Source of the DNA: an uncultured Rhodospirillales bacterium
GTDB taxonomy: Bacteria > Pseudomonadota > Alphaproteobacteria > Reyranellales > Reyranellaceae
Length of the DNA stretch: 60,947 bases
Reading direction: 5' to 3'
Assembly: GCA_902825855.1 (NCBI GenBank)
Contig: CADECW010000001.1
Span: forward strand, 4,484-65,430
Position 1 is the stretch's first letter; each line of letters opens with the position of its first letter. Under the pieces are notes generated by a model. It did not search any database, was not told the DNA's origin, and saw only the letters and a list, made by a program, of their open reading frames with translations. A program made the position numbers and the translations under genes. This document shows, piece after piece, positions 41,636 through 51,883 of the stretch.

Positions 41636-42372
41636 TTCTTGGCGGCTTCTGCAGCACCTTCCGCGCCGAAATCGCCACCAAGGCTGCCGCTGACGGGCAT
41701 CTCCTCCTGGGCGCGCGTCATGCGGGGGTAGTAGTGGCGGAATGCCGAGCGGATCTCGTCAAACGGGATGTCGGCGAAGACGCCGCGATAGGCGAGATAC
41801 TCCATGTGGCGACGGCCGCTCAAATCGAACGGGTGATAGATCGAATCGGTTTCAGCATCCCATTCGAGCGGCTGCAGGCCGAAGCGCTCGGTCAGCTGCT
41901 TGTTGAAGGCGGGCGTGGCCTTGAGCCAGCGCCCGTCGAGCCAGACCTCGGTGTAGCCGTGATAATAGAAAGTGTCGGAACCCATGAGGTCGGACAGCCG
42001 CTTGGTGGTCATGTGATTGCGTACGTCGGCGTACCCGACGCGAGCCGGGATACCGACGGCACGGCACACCGCCGCCATCAGCCCCGCCTTGTTCACGCAA
42101 TATCCATGCCCCGACGCCAGCGTCGTGCTGGCGCGATAGGCGTCGCGCTTCATCGGCGTGTTGTACGGATCGTAACGCAGGCCATCGCGCACGGCGTAGT
42201 AGAGGCGCAAGGCCTTTTCCTTGTACCCGCCCTCGCCCGCAACCTGCCTTGCATAGGCCGCGACCTTGGGGTGGTTCGAATCGATCAAGGCACCGGGCCG
42301 CCGGTAGGCCTCGAAGTCGGAGCCGTCCCGCACCACGTCATCGCGGCCGGTCCTGAGGGATTCGTAGTCCAT
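41632..42372 (-). CDS. Transglutaminase-like cysteine protease-fold protein
   Basis: A 246-residue transglutaminase-core protein. The nucleophile is Cys92 in GHGYCVNKAGLM and the His is His138 in YYHGYTEVWLDG. The third position reads WLKATPAFN, where many relatives have Asp before the Ala-Thr-Pro; Asn157 or another residue may serve. A C-terminal tail (ERFGLQPLEWD...HPFDLSGRRHMEYL) is typical of this bacterial subgroup. No signal peptide. It lies between thioesterase genes and an efflux pump, which gives little hint of its target. Confidence 0.85.
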   Translation of the reverse strand: MDYESLRTGRDDVVRDGSDFEAYRRPGALIDSNHPKVAAYARQVAGEGGYKEKALRLYYAVRDGLRYDPYNTPMKRDAYRASTTLASGHGYCVNKAGLMAAVCRAVGIPARVGYADVRNHMTTKRLSDLMGSDTFYYHGYTEVWLDGRWLKATPAFNKQLTERFGLQPLEWDAETDSIYHPFDLSGRRHMEYLAYRGVFADIPFDEIRSAFRHYYPRMTRAQEEMPVSGSLGGDFGAEGAAEAAKK

Positions 42373-42510
42373 GCCGGGCGTTGTCTACTGCACCTGCGGG
42401 AAAAGTACATGAGCCACGATGCGCATCTCACGCATGCGCATATGGTGCGCTTCGATTGGCCGGTGGCGGCGGTGCCCGACAAGGTCTGGGTGTCGATCTC
42501 AACAACACAT

Positions 42511-42969
42511 CTAGAGCGACGGCGGCGCGTCGTCGGACTTGATCAAGAAATGGGCGTTGGCAGTGGCCACCGGCTTGCCGCGATCGTCCTGCCAGGCCTC
42601 GGCGTAGACGTTGACCATGCGGCGGCCCTGCTTGGTGACCTTGGCGCTGGCGATGACATCGACCGGCCGCGCCGAACGCAGGTAGTCGACGGTGATGTTG
42701 ACGATCTTCGGCACCGTCTCCGTCTCGGTTTCCCACAACAAGTGGAAGATCGCGGCCATCTCCAGCATGGCGCCCAGGGTGCCGCCGTGGATCGCCGGCA
42801 GGAACGTGTTGCCGATCAGGTCGTCGTGGTAGCGCATGCGTGTCAGGAGCTCGCCGGTGCCGTTCTCAGGCGCGATCCGCATCCAGCGCGCATAGGGGAT
42901 CGCCTCGGCGAGCTTGGCAACGTCGCCCGACTCGCGGACCTCGGCCAGCCGTTCGAGCAGTGAACTCAT
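42511..42969 (-). CDS. PaaI-like hotdog thioesterase (1)
   Basis: A 152-residue hotdog-fold acyl-CoA thioesterase. IHGGTLGAMLEMAAIFHL is the active-site helix region, with the general-base acid (Glu) in LGAMLEMA. KIVNITVDYLRSARPVDVIASAKV and NAHFLI complete the sheet. Its ATG overlaps the stop of a second thioesterase, so the two are made together and may form a heteromer. It probably trims CoA esters made by the nearby acyl-CoA genes. Confidence 0.85.
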   Translation of the reverse strand: MSSLLERLAEVRESGDVAKLAEAIPYARWMRIAPENGTGELLTRMRYHDDLIGNTFLPAIHGGTLGAMLEMAAIFHLLWETETETVPKIVNITVDYLRSARPVDVIASAKVTKQGRRMVNVYAEAWQDDRGKPVATANAHFLIKSDDAPPSL

Positions 42970-43454
42970 GGCTTGACCTCGGTACCGATGGTCTGCGGCC
43001 GCGTCACCTCACCCTTGGTACCGAGCATGAAGGTGCCGGCCGCCGCGGCGATCGGGTCCTTGGCATCGCCATGATGGGCAAAGGCGCGGGTGAAGGCGAC
43101 CGAGTGGGTGACGCGATAGCACTCCGCCTCGGCAATCACCGCCTTGCCCGGAGTCGCCGGTCGCACATAGTCGATGCGCAGGTCGAGGGTAGCGAACGGC
43201 TTCGGCTCGCTCAGCATGGTTGCGACCGACATGCCGCAGCAACTGTCCATCAGCGCCGTCAACGGGCCGCCCGCCAGCACCCCAGTCTCCGGATTGCCGA
43301 CAAGCTCCTCGCGCCAGTCGAGCTGCATGGAGCCGAAACCGCGGCGCACCGCGATGATTTTCAAGCCCAGCGCCTTGCTGTGCGGGATAGTGTCGGAGAA
43401 CCATTGCTGGAAGAAGGCAATGCGCTGGTCAGGGTCTTTCAGGGGGCTGCTCAT
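42966..43454 (-). CDS. PaaI-like hotdog thioesterase (2)
   Basis: A 162-residue hotdog thioesterase. GVLAGGPLTALMDSCCGMSV carries the helix with its acidic residue (Asp in LMDSC). FATLDLRIDYVRPATPGKAVIAEAECYRV is the family core. It shares the fold with the next gene, but the two are clearly diverged. Only 8 bases separate it from the upstream acyl-CoA dehydrogenase stop, so the dehydrogenase and both thioesterases are likely co-transcribed. Confidence 0.85.
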   Translation of the reverse strand: MSSPLKDPDQRIAFFQQWFSDTIPHSKALGLKIIAVRRGFGSMQLDWREELVGNPETGVLAGGPLTALMDSCCGMSVATMLSEPKPFATLDLRIDYVRPATPGKAVIAEAECYRVTHSVAFTRAFAHHGDAKDPIAAAAGTFMLGTKGEVTRPQTIGTEVKP

Positions 43455-43462
43455 GGCCCCTT

Positions 43463-44644
43463 CTACAATCCCATCTGACGCGCGGCGAGTTCCTTCATGA
43501 TCTCGACCGAGCCGCCGCCGATCGCCATCACCTTTGTCTCACGATAGATGCGTTCGACCTTGGCGCCGCGCAGGTACCCCGCGCCGCCGAACACCTGCAT
43601 GGCTTCGTTGGCGCAGAACTCCATGGTCAAGGTTGCGAGGTTCTTCAGCATGCAGATTTCCGCCACCGGCTTCTCGCCCTGTGACACGCGCCAGGCCAGC
43701 AGCTCCAGGGTCGACTTCACGGCATTGATGCGCATGGCCATGTCGACCAGGCGATGACGCACCACCTGATTGGCGATCAGGGGCTTGCCGAAGGTATGCC
43801 GCTGGCGGGCATAGGCGATCGCCTCGTCGAGGCAGACCTTGGCGTAGCCGCAAGCTCCGGCCGACATGCCGAGCCGCTCCTGGTTGAAGTTCAGCATGAT
43901 GCCGATGAAGCCCTTGTTCTCCTGGCCGATCAGGTTCTCGACCGGCACCCGCACATTGTCGAAGAACAGCTGGGCCGTGTCCGACGCCCACCAGCCCATC
44001 TTCTTGAGCTTGGTGCGGCCAAAGCCTTCGCGGTCGCGCTCGATCAGCAGCAGCGAGACACCGCCCGCACCTGGCCCGCCGGTGCGCACCGCCACGGTGT
44101 AGTAGTCGGCCCGCATGCCCGAGGTGATGAACATCTTGGACCCGTTGACCAAGTAGTGATCGCCTTCGCGCCGGGCCGTTGTCTTGAGGTTGGCGACGTC
44201 CGAGCCGCCCGAAGGCTCGGTGATGGCGAGCGCACTTATCTTCTCGCCAGCCAGGACTTCGGGCAGGACCGCGCGTTTCATCCATTCCGGCCCCAGCGCC
44301 GCGATCGGCGGCGAGCCGATCGTGTGGCTGTTGAGACTGGCGTTGAGACCGCCGCTGCCATGGCGTGCCATCTCCTCGGCCTTGACGATGCCGAAGAAGG
44401 GATCGGTCGGCACGCCACCATATTCCTCGGGGAAGCCAAGCTGCAGCAGGCCGGCCGCAGAGGCCTTCCTGTATAACTCGCGCGGGAATTCCTCGGCCTC
44501 GTCCCATTGGTCGACATGGGGCATGATCTCGCGGTCGACGAAGCGCCGGACCGTGCGCCGGAAATGCTCGTGTTCTTCTGTATAAAAGGGGCTGAGCGGC
44601 GTCCCCTCGGGCAACGTCAGCCTCGTCGAATCGGCAACAGCCAT
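43463..44644 (-). CDS. Acyl-CoA dehydrogenase
   Basis: A 393-residue FAD flavoenzyme. ALAITEPSGGSDVANLKTTA and MFITSGMRADYYTVAVRTG are the FAD/substrate strand motifs; YARQRHTFGKPL lies in the C-terminal helical domain, and NEAMQVFGGAGYLRGAKVERIYRE marks the flavin-binding end. AGGAGGG precedes the ATG at 44644; the longer frame runs through the promoter of the divergent transporter. Divergent from the liv operon over 75-125 bases, so it may oxidise the acyl-CoA formed by that operon's ligase. Confidence 0.93.
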   Translation of the reverse strand: MAVADSTRLTLPEGTPLSPFYTEEHEHFRRTVRRFVDREIMPHVDQWDEAEEFPRELYRKASAAGLLQLGFPEEYGGVPTDPFFGIVKAEEMARHGSGGLNASLNSHTIGSPPIAALGPEWMKRAVLPEVLAGEKISALAITEPSGGSDVANLKTTARREGDHYLVNGSKMFITSGMRADYYTVAVRTGGPGAGGVSLLLIERDREGFGRTKLKKMGWWASDTAQLFFDNVRVPVENLIGQENKGFIGIMLNFNQERLGMSAGACGYAKVCLDEAIAYARQRHTFGKPLIANQVVRHRLVDMAMRINAVKSTLELLAWRVSQGEKPVAEICMLKNLATLTMEFCANEAMQVFGGAGYLRGAKVERIYRETKVMAIGGGSVEIMKELAARQMGL

Positions 44645-44693
44645 CGGCCCTCCTGATCCCGTCGTTTCACAAGGTGGATCATCGTATCGCGCG

Positions 44694-44721
44694 TTGACAG
44701 CGCTAAACAGCTGTTCATATT
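44694..44721 (+). promoter_or_regulatory. Promoter of the liv-type operon with internal operator palindrome
   Basis: A perfect -35 TTGACA (44694-44699) is followed 16 bases later by CATATT (44716-44721, four of six matches to TATAAT). The spacer holds a perfect 10-base palindrome AACAGCTGTT (44706-44715), well placed for a repressor. Transcription would begin near 44728. Confidence 0.6.
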
Positions 44722-44767
44722 GCAGGCAGAGAAGCGGCTGCAGATCGCTTACGGCAGGGGACGGAAA

Positions 44768-45640
44768 CTGGTTACTTTCTTTCAGCTTACGCTCAATGGG
44801 CTGGCCGTCGGCTGTATCTATGGCCTCGTCGCCCTCGGATTCGTGCTCATCTACAAGGCGACCGAGCTGGTCAACTTCGCCCAGGGCGACCTGCTCATGC
44901 TGGGCGCATTCGTCGCCTACATGGCGGTGGTCTGGTGGGGCCTCGACTACTGGCTCGCCTTCCTGATTTCCGTGGTGACGATCGGGGTGTTCGGCGCCCT
45001 GCTCGACGCCACCATCCTGCGCAACGTGATCGGTCAGCCGCAGTTCGCCGTCGTCATGCTGACCATCGGCCTCGGCGCCATGTTCCGCACCTTTGCCAGC
45101 GTCACCTGGGGCTCGGAGATCTACACCCTGCCGACGCCCTTCGGCGGCGTGTGGCAGGTCGGCGGCGTGACGCTCAGCCATCAGTATATCTCGATCGTGG
45201 TCGGCACGCTGATCCTGTGCGGCGCGCTCTATGCCTTCTTCAATCACACCCGCATCGGCGTGGCCATGCAGGCGACCTCGCAGAACCAGCTCGCCGCCTA
45301 CTACATGGGCATCCCGGTGAAGCTGATCTTCTCGTTGATCTGGGCGATCTCGGCCGGCACCGCGGCGGCGGCCGGCATCCTGCTGGCGCCGGTAACCCTG
45401 ATCGACATCAACATGGGCCTCGCAGTGGCGCTGAAAGCGTTCGCCGCCGCCGTGCTGGGCGGCTTCGGCTCGATCCCGGGCGCGCTGGTGGGCGGTATCA
45501 TCATCGGACTGATCGAGCTCTATGCCGGCGCCACGCTGCCCGACGGCTTCAAGGATACCGCGCCTTACATCGTGCTGCTGGTCATGCTGGCGGTCAGGCC
45601 GCAGGGCCTGTTCGGCACGCTGGCGCGCAAGAAGGTGTAG
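44768..45640 (+). CDS. livH: Branched-chain amino acid-type ABC permease (LivH)
   Basis: An inner-membrane permease of the HAAT family, about 290 residues. FFQLTLNGLAVGCIYGLVALGFVLIYKATELVNFAQGDLLMLGAF is a classic LivH beginning, and QATSQNQLAAYYMGIPV plus AVLGGFGSIPGALVGG are cytoplasmic loops meeting the ATPases. The start is unusual: no ATG or GTG is in frame. A TTG at 44720 would fall inside the predicted -10 box and adds a polar tail with no family similarity. A CTG at 44768 has AGGGGA at proper spacing and fits the family N-terminus, so it is my choice. First gene of livHMGF-ligase-livJ. Confidence 0.85.
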   Translation: MVTFFQLTLNGLAVGCIYGLVALGFVLIYKATELVNFAQGDLLMLGAFVAYMAVVWWGLDYWLAFLISVVTIGVFGALLDATILRNVIGQPQFAVVMLTIGLGAMFRTFASVTWGSEIYTLPTPFGGVWQVGGVTLSHQYISIVVGTLILCGALYAFFNHTRIGVAMQATSQNQLAAYYMGIPVKLIFSLIWAISAGTAAAAGILLAPVTLIDINMGLAVALKAFAAAVLGGFGSIPGALVGGIIIGLIELYAGATLPDGFKDTAPYIVLLVMLAVRPQGLFGTLARKKV

Positions 45641-45648
45641 GTCGGGCC

Positions 45649-46787
45649 ATGCGGTTCCAGTTCAAGACGTCCTACAATCAGGACATCCGGCTGTTCAAGG
45701 ACAAGGTCGATGCCGGCTGGTACGGCCTGCTGGCCGTCGCTGTGCTGATCCTGCCGGTGCTGATGTCCGACTACTATGTCGGCGAGGCGACCTGGGTGTT
45801 CATCTACGGCATCTGCGGCGTCTCGCTGATGGTGCTGGTCGGCTACACCGGCCTGGTGTCGCTGGGACATGCGGCCTTCCTCGGCATCGGCGCCTACGCC
45901 CATGCCTATTTCCTTAAAAACGGCATTCCGTGGATCCCCTCGGTCGTGCTCGCCATCATGATCACCACGGCGAGCGGCATCGTCGTCGGCCTGCCGGCGC
46001 TGCGCATGACCGGCATCTACCTCGCCATCGCCACCCTGGCGTTTTCGGTGATCATCCAGGAGGTGTTCAGTCGCTGGGAGTCGGTGACGCACGGCTTTGC
46101 CGGCATGCCTGTCGAGAAGCCGACCATCCTCGGCGTCTCGTTGCAGGACGAGGCGTCTTTCTACTATCTCTGCCTGTTCTTCCTCGTGGTCGTGCTATGG
46201 CTGACGCGCAACCTCTTGCGCTCGCCGACCGGCCGCGCCTGGATCGCCATCCGCGACAGCGAGATCGCGGCCCAGTCGATGGGCGTGAACCTCGCGATCT
46301 ACAAGTCCATCGCCTTCGCCTACTCTGCCGCGCTGATGGGGCTGGCGGGCGCCCTGTTCGCCCACAAGATCGCCTACCTGGCGCCCGACATCTTCACCAT
46401 CCTGCTGTCGATCCAGTTCCTCCTGCTGGTCATCGTGGGCGGGCTGGGCTCGCTGCACGGCGCGGTATTCGGCGCGATCTTCGTGGCGCTGCTGCCGCCG
46501 GTGATCGCCATCCTGCGCGATTCGATCCCGGCCAGCATGAACGACGCCGCCGCCGCCATGAACATCAAGCTGCTCGCCATCATCGGCGAGGGCATCGGCA
46601 ACTTCCTCAAGAAGCCCGGTGTCGAAGCCGGCATCTTCGGCCTGATCCTGGTGCTGGTGATCCTGCTCGAACCCCTCGGGATGTACGGCCGCTGGGTCAA
46701 GATCCGCGTCTTCTTCTCGACCTTCCCGATGTATCGCGGCGCCACCTTCAAGCGACAGAAGAGCTACATGCGCTCGGAGCGCCTGCG

Positions 46788-46791
<4 letters not shown>
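45649..46791 (+). CDS. livM: Branched-chain amino acid-type ABC permease (LivM)
   Basis: A 380-residue partner permease. VLVGYTGLVSLGHAAFLGIGAYAHAY and LPALRMTGIYLAIATLAFSVIIQ are LivM signatures; AAQSMGVNLAIYKSIAFAYSAALMGLAGALFAH and VGGLGSLHGAVFGAIF follow. The C-terminal ~60 residues (GVEAGIFGLILVLVILLEPLG, then a basic tail) include an added hydrophobic segment and run longer than short LivM forms. ATG is 9 bases after LivH and overlaps LivG. Confidence 0.92.
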
Positions 46792-47546
<755 letters not shown>

Positions 47547-47550
47547 AGAC

Positions 47551-48330
<780 letters not shown>

Positions 48331-48340
48331 GGAGAGCGTG

Positions 48341-50173
48341 ATGGCGGGCAACGAACGGATCGAGGTCGAAGGCTGCGACACGATTCCCAAGCTGTTCTGG
48401 CATCAAGTGAAGGCGCGCGGCGAGCGCACCGCCTTCCGCGAGAAGGACCTCGGCATCTGGCGCGCCACCTCGTGGACGCAATACGGCGAGCGCGCCAAGG
48501 CCGCCGGCATGGGCCTGGTGAAGTTCGGCCTGAGCCACGGCCAGGTCGTGTCGGTGCTGGCCGAGACGGTGCCGGAATGGCTCTATGTCGACATGGGGAC
48601 CACGGCGGCCGGTGGCGTCAGCAACGGCATCTATCCGACCGATTCGGCCAAGCAGGTCGAGTACATCCTGAACGACAGCCGCACCCGCTTCCTGTTCGTC
48701 GAGAACGAGGAGCAGCTCGACAAGTTCCTCGAAATCCGCGAGCGCTGCCCCGACCTCGTCAAGGTCTTCGTCTTCGACATGGAGGGGCTTGCCGACTTCA
48801 ACGACCCGATGGTCATGCCGTTCGACGAACTGCTCGAGCTTGGCCGCGCCTACGACAAGGCCAATCCCGGGCTGTGGGAAAAGCTGGTCGCGAGCTCGAG
48901 GGCCGAGGAGCTGGCGATCCTGGTCTACACTTCCGGCACGACGGGGCCGCCCAAGGGCGTGATGCTGTCGCATCGCAACGTCATCTTTCAGCTCAGCAAC
49001 GCCGACGCCTTCATCCCTATCGAGGAGAATGGCGAGCAACTTGCCTTCCTGCCGCTCTGCCACGTCGCCGAGCGGACATTCACCGCTTTCCTGCCGCTGC
49101 GCTCGGGTGCCATCGCCAACTTCGCCGAGAGCGTCGAGACGGTGCCCGACAACATCCGCGAGGTGGCCCCGACCACCTTCTTTGCAGTGCCGCGCATCTG
49201 GGAGCGCTTCTATTCCGGCATCGCCATCCGCATGAAGGAGGCGACCTGGATCGGGCGCACCGCCTACAAGTGGGCGATCGGGCTGGGACTGAAGGTAGCG
49301 GAAGCCGAGCTCGAGGGCCGCAAGCCCGGGCCGTTCCTTCTGCTCGGTCACAAGATTGCCGACTGGCTGGTGCTCGACAACGTCAAGCGCGCCATCGGCA
49401 TGCATCGCGTCAAGTTCGCCGGCACCGGCGCCGCGCCGATCGCACCCGACCTCATCAAATGGTACCGCGCGCTCGGCGTCGACATGCGCGAGGTCTACGG
49501 CCAGACCGAGAATTGCGGGCTGGCCACCGGCATGCCCAACCGCATCAAGCTCGGCACCGTGGGCGTCACCGCACCCAATACCGAGGCGAAGATTTCGCCC
49601 GAGGGCGAGATCCTGCTGAAGGGACCGCACGTCTTCATGGGCTACCTGAACCAGCCGGAGAAGACGGCCGAGACGGTGCGCGACGGCTGGCTGCACACCG
49701 GCGACGTGGGTTACGTCGACAACGAGGGCTACCTGAAAATCACCGACCGCCTGAAGGACATCATCATCACGGCGGGCGGCAAGAACATCACGCCCTCGGA
49801 GATCGAGAACCAGCTGAAGTTCTCGCCCTACATCTCGGATGCCGTGGTGATCGGCGACAAGCGCAAGTTCCTGTCCTGCCTGATCATGATCGACTATGAC
49901 AGCGTCGCCAAGCACGCCCAGGACAACAACGTGCCGTTCACCGATTTCTCCTCGCTGTGCCGCGCGCGCGAGGTCAACGATCTGATCTGGTCGGAGATCG
50001 AGCGGGTGAATGCGAACTTCGCGCGCGTCGAGACGATCAAGAAGTTCCGGCTGATCGAGCAGCAGCTCACCGCCGAGGACGACGAGGTCACGCCGACCAT
50101 GAAGCTCAAGCGCAAGTTCGTGAATGATAAGTACAAGGGCATGATCGACGGCATGTATGCCGAAGCAGTGTAA
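48341..50173 (+). CDS. Long-chain-type acyl-CoA ligase inside the liv operon
   Basis: A 610-residue AMP-forming ligase of the FadD15/ACSL-like branch. Motifs: VYTSGTTGPPKGVML, REVYGQTEN, GWLHTGDVGYVDNEGYL, ITDRLKDIIITAGGKNITPSEIEN and the C-terminal TPTMKLKRKFV with the catalytic Lys. ATG at 48341 is preferred to the GTG just before it; GGAGAG lies upstream. Only 10 bases separate it from LivF and 38 from the binding protein, so it is an integral member of the transport operon. Likely role: CoA-trapping of the imported carboxylic acid. Confidence 0.92.
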   Translation: MAGNERIEVEGCDTIPKLFWHQVKARGERTAFREKDLGIWRATSWTQYGERAKAAGMGLVKFGLSHGQVVSVLAETVPEWLYVDMGTTAAGGVSNGIYPTDSAKQVEYILNDSRTRFLFVENEEQLDKFLEIRERCPDLVKVFVFDMEGLADFNDPMVMPFDELLELGRAYDKANPGLWEKLVASSRAEELAILVYTSGTTGPPKGVMLSHRNVIFQLSNADAFIPIEENGEQLAFLPLCHVAERTFTAFLPLRSGAIANFAESVETVPDNIREVAPTTFFAVPRIWERFYSGIAIRMKEATWIGRTAYKWAIGLGLKVAEAELEGRKPGPFLLLGHKIADWLVLDNVKRAIGMHRVKFAGTGAAPIAPDLIKWYRALGVDMREVYGQTENCGLATGMPNRIKLGTVGVTAPNTEAKISPEGEILLKGPHVFMGYLNQPEKTAETVRDGWLHTGDVGYVDNEGYLKITDRLKDIIITAGGKNITPSEIENQLKFSPYISDAVVIGDKRKFLSCLIMIDYDSVAKHAQDNNVPFTDFSSLCRAREVNDLIWSEIERVNANFARVETIKKFRLIEQQLTAEDDEVTPTMKLKRKFVNDKYKGMIDGMYAEAV

Positions 50174-50211
50174 CCAGCTATAGTGGTATCAATCGCAAGG
50201 GAGGAAATGCG

Positions 50212-51384
50212 ATGAACAAGTGGACAATCGTCAAGGCCGCAATGGCCGGCGTGGCGGCGGCATCGCTGGCGTCGGCCGCCTCGGCGCAGACCCGCGGTGT
50301 GACCGCGACCGAGGTCACCTTCGGCATGCACACCGACCTGTCGGGTGTGGCCGCGACCTACGGCGTGTCGTCATCGAACGGCGTCAAGATGCGCTTCGAC
50401 GAGATCAACGACGCCGGCGGCATCAACGGCCGCAAGCTCAAGGTGATCATCGAGGACCAGGGCTATCAGGTCCCGAAGGCCGTGCAGGCCTGCAACAAGC
50501 TGATCAATCGCGACAAGGTCTTCGCCTTCGTGGCGCCGCTCGGCACGCCGATGAACAACGCCTGCTTCAAGGAGCAGTTCTCGGTGGGCGTGCCCAACCT
50601 TTTCCCGCTGTCGGCAGCGCGCTCGATGTACGAGCCCTATGAGCGGCTGAAGTTCTACGGCGCGGCGTCCTACGTCGACCAGATCCGTTCGGGCATCGAG
50701 TACTTCGTCAAGCAGAAGGGCAAGAAGGCCGTCTGCGTGATGTACCAGGACACCGACTTCGGCAAGGAGATCCTGGAAGGCGCGGAGCTGCAGACCAAGA
50801 AGCTCGGCATCAAGATCGTCGAGTCCGCGGCGCACAAGCCCACCGACCAGGACTTCACGGCGCCGATCACCAAGCTGCGCAACGCCGGCTGCGACCTGAT
50901 CGCCATGGGCACCATCGTCCGTGATTCGATCGTGCCCTACACCACCGCCCGCAAGGCCGGCTGGAACGACGTCACCTTCCTCGGCTCGGCCGCGGTCTAC
51001 GACCTGGTCGTCGGCGCCGCCCAGGGCATGGACGGCTTCTACGGCATGGGCCTGACCGAGATGCCCTACGTCGACAGCAACGTGGCCTCGGTGAAGAAGT
51101 TCGTCGAGGACTACAAGAAGAAGTTCAACGTCGATCCCAACATCGGCGCGGTCTACGGCTACGTCGCCGCCGACCTCACGGTGCAGGGCCTGAAGAATGC
51201 CGGCAAGGACCTGACGCTGGACAGCTTCATCAAGGGCATGGAAGCGATCAAGAATCACAAGGATATCTTCAACGGCCCGGCGGTCACCTTCGGCCCGAAC
51301 ATCCGTCAGGGCGCGAACTCTTCGTTCCTGGCCGAGGTCAAGGGCGGCAAGTGGACCCGCGTGACCGAGCCCCTCGGCTTCTAG
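50212..51384 (+). CDS. livJ: Periplasmic binding protein of the liv-type transporter
   Basis: A 390-residue type I periplasmic binding protein. The signal peptide runs through AAMAGVAAASLASAASAQ. The mature part starts with EVTFGMHTDLSGVAATYG, then SSSNGVKMRFDEINDAGGINGRKLKVIIEDQGYQVPKAVQ, as in the ANF/Peripla_BP_6 family. GGGAGGAAATGC is a strong ribosome site. The ligand is uncertain: operon content suggests an aromatic or fatty carboxylate rather than Leu/Ile/Val. Confidence 0.9.
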   Translation: MNKWTIVKAAMAGVAAASLASAASAQTRGVTATEVTFGMHTDLSGVAATYGVSSSNGVKMRFDEINDAGGINGRKLKVIIEDQGYQVPKAVQACNKLINRDKVFAFVAPLGTPMNNACFKEQFSVGVPNLFPLSAARSMYEPYERLKFYGAASYVDQIRSGIEYFVKQKGKKAVCVMYQDTDFGKEILEGAELQTKKLGIKIVESAAHKPTDQDFTAPITKLRNAGCDLIAMGTIVRDSIVPYTTARKAGWNDVTFLGSAAVYDLVVGAAQGMDGFYGMGLTEMPYVDSNVASVKKFVEDYKKKFNVDPNIGAVYGYVAADLTVQGLKNAGKDLTLDSFIKGMEAIKNHKDIFNGPAVTFGPNIRQGANSSFLAEVKGGKWTRVTEPLGF

Positions 51385-51407
51385 CCGAACGAGGGACCGA
51401 CACGGCG

Positions 51408-51435
51408 AAACCCGGGTGGCAACACCCGGGTTTTT
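51408..51435 (+). terminator. Strong terminator of the liv operon
   Basis: AACCCGGGTG / CACCCGGGTT perfect stem, GCAA tetraloop (GNRA type), then TTTTT. It starts 24 bases after the binding-protein stop, and it also sits past the stop of the convergent small gene. Confidence 0.93.
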
Positions 51436-51462
51436 CTTTGCTTCGCCGCCTCGCTTGCGCGA

Positions 51463-51822
51463 TCAGCCGGTCGGCGGCGGTGGCACCGTGACCCGGTTGT
51501 CGCGCAGCTTCTCCTGCAGCACCGGGATGCCGGCGGCGTAATTGCCGTCCTGGCAATTGGCGATGGCCACGCGGGCATCGAGATCGGCGGGCGCGCCGCC
51601 GCGAACGGCGCCGCCGAGGTAGCCACCGACCGAGCCGACATATTCGGCATAGGTACTGCCGAGCTTCGTGCAATAGGCCGCCGCCTGCGCCACCGTCATT
51701 CCCGGCGGCGGCACCGCCGGCTGCGAGCCTGTTCCCGCCATTCCTCCGCCCTGTCCGGTCTGAGTGCACGCCATGATCGACAGGGCACCCAGAACGACGA
51801 CAAAGCCTCCGAGCTTCGCCAT
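51463..51822 (-). CDS. Small lipoprotein, paralogue of the protein at 60506
   Basis: A 119-residue predicted lipoprotein of unknown function. The start at 51822 follows GGAGGATC; the signal ends in a lipobox-like LSIMAC. A Gly/Pro-rich linker is followed by a domain with two Cys (AAYCTKLGSTYAEY and IANCQDGNYAAGIPVLQEKL) and the ending LRDNRVTVPPPP. The same pattern closes the small protein at 60506-60790, so the two belong to one family. The paired cysteines probably form a disulfide. Confidence 0.75.
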   Translation of the reverse strand: MAKLGGFVVVLGALSIMACTQTGQGGGMAGTGSQPAVPPPGMTVAQAAAYCTKLGSTYAEYVGSVGGYLGGAVRGGAPADLDARVAIANCQDGNYAAGIPVLQEKLRDNRVTVPPPPTG

Positions 51823-51883
51823 GCGATCCTCCATCCGTCGCAGGCTACTGCAGATGCGGGAGGCCCGCTATGGTCACGGCGGC

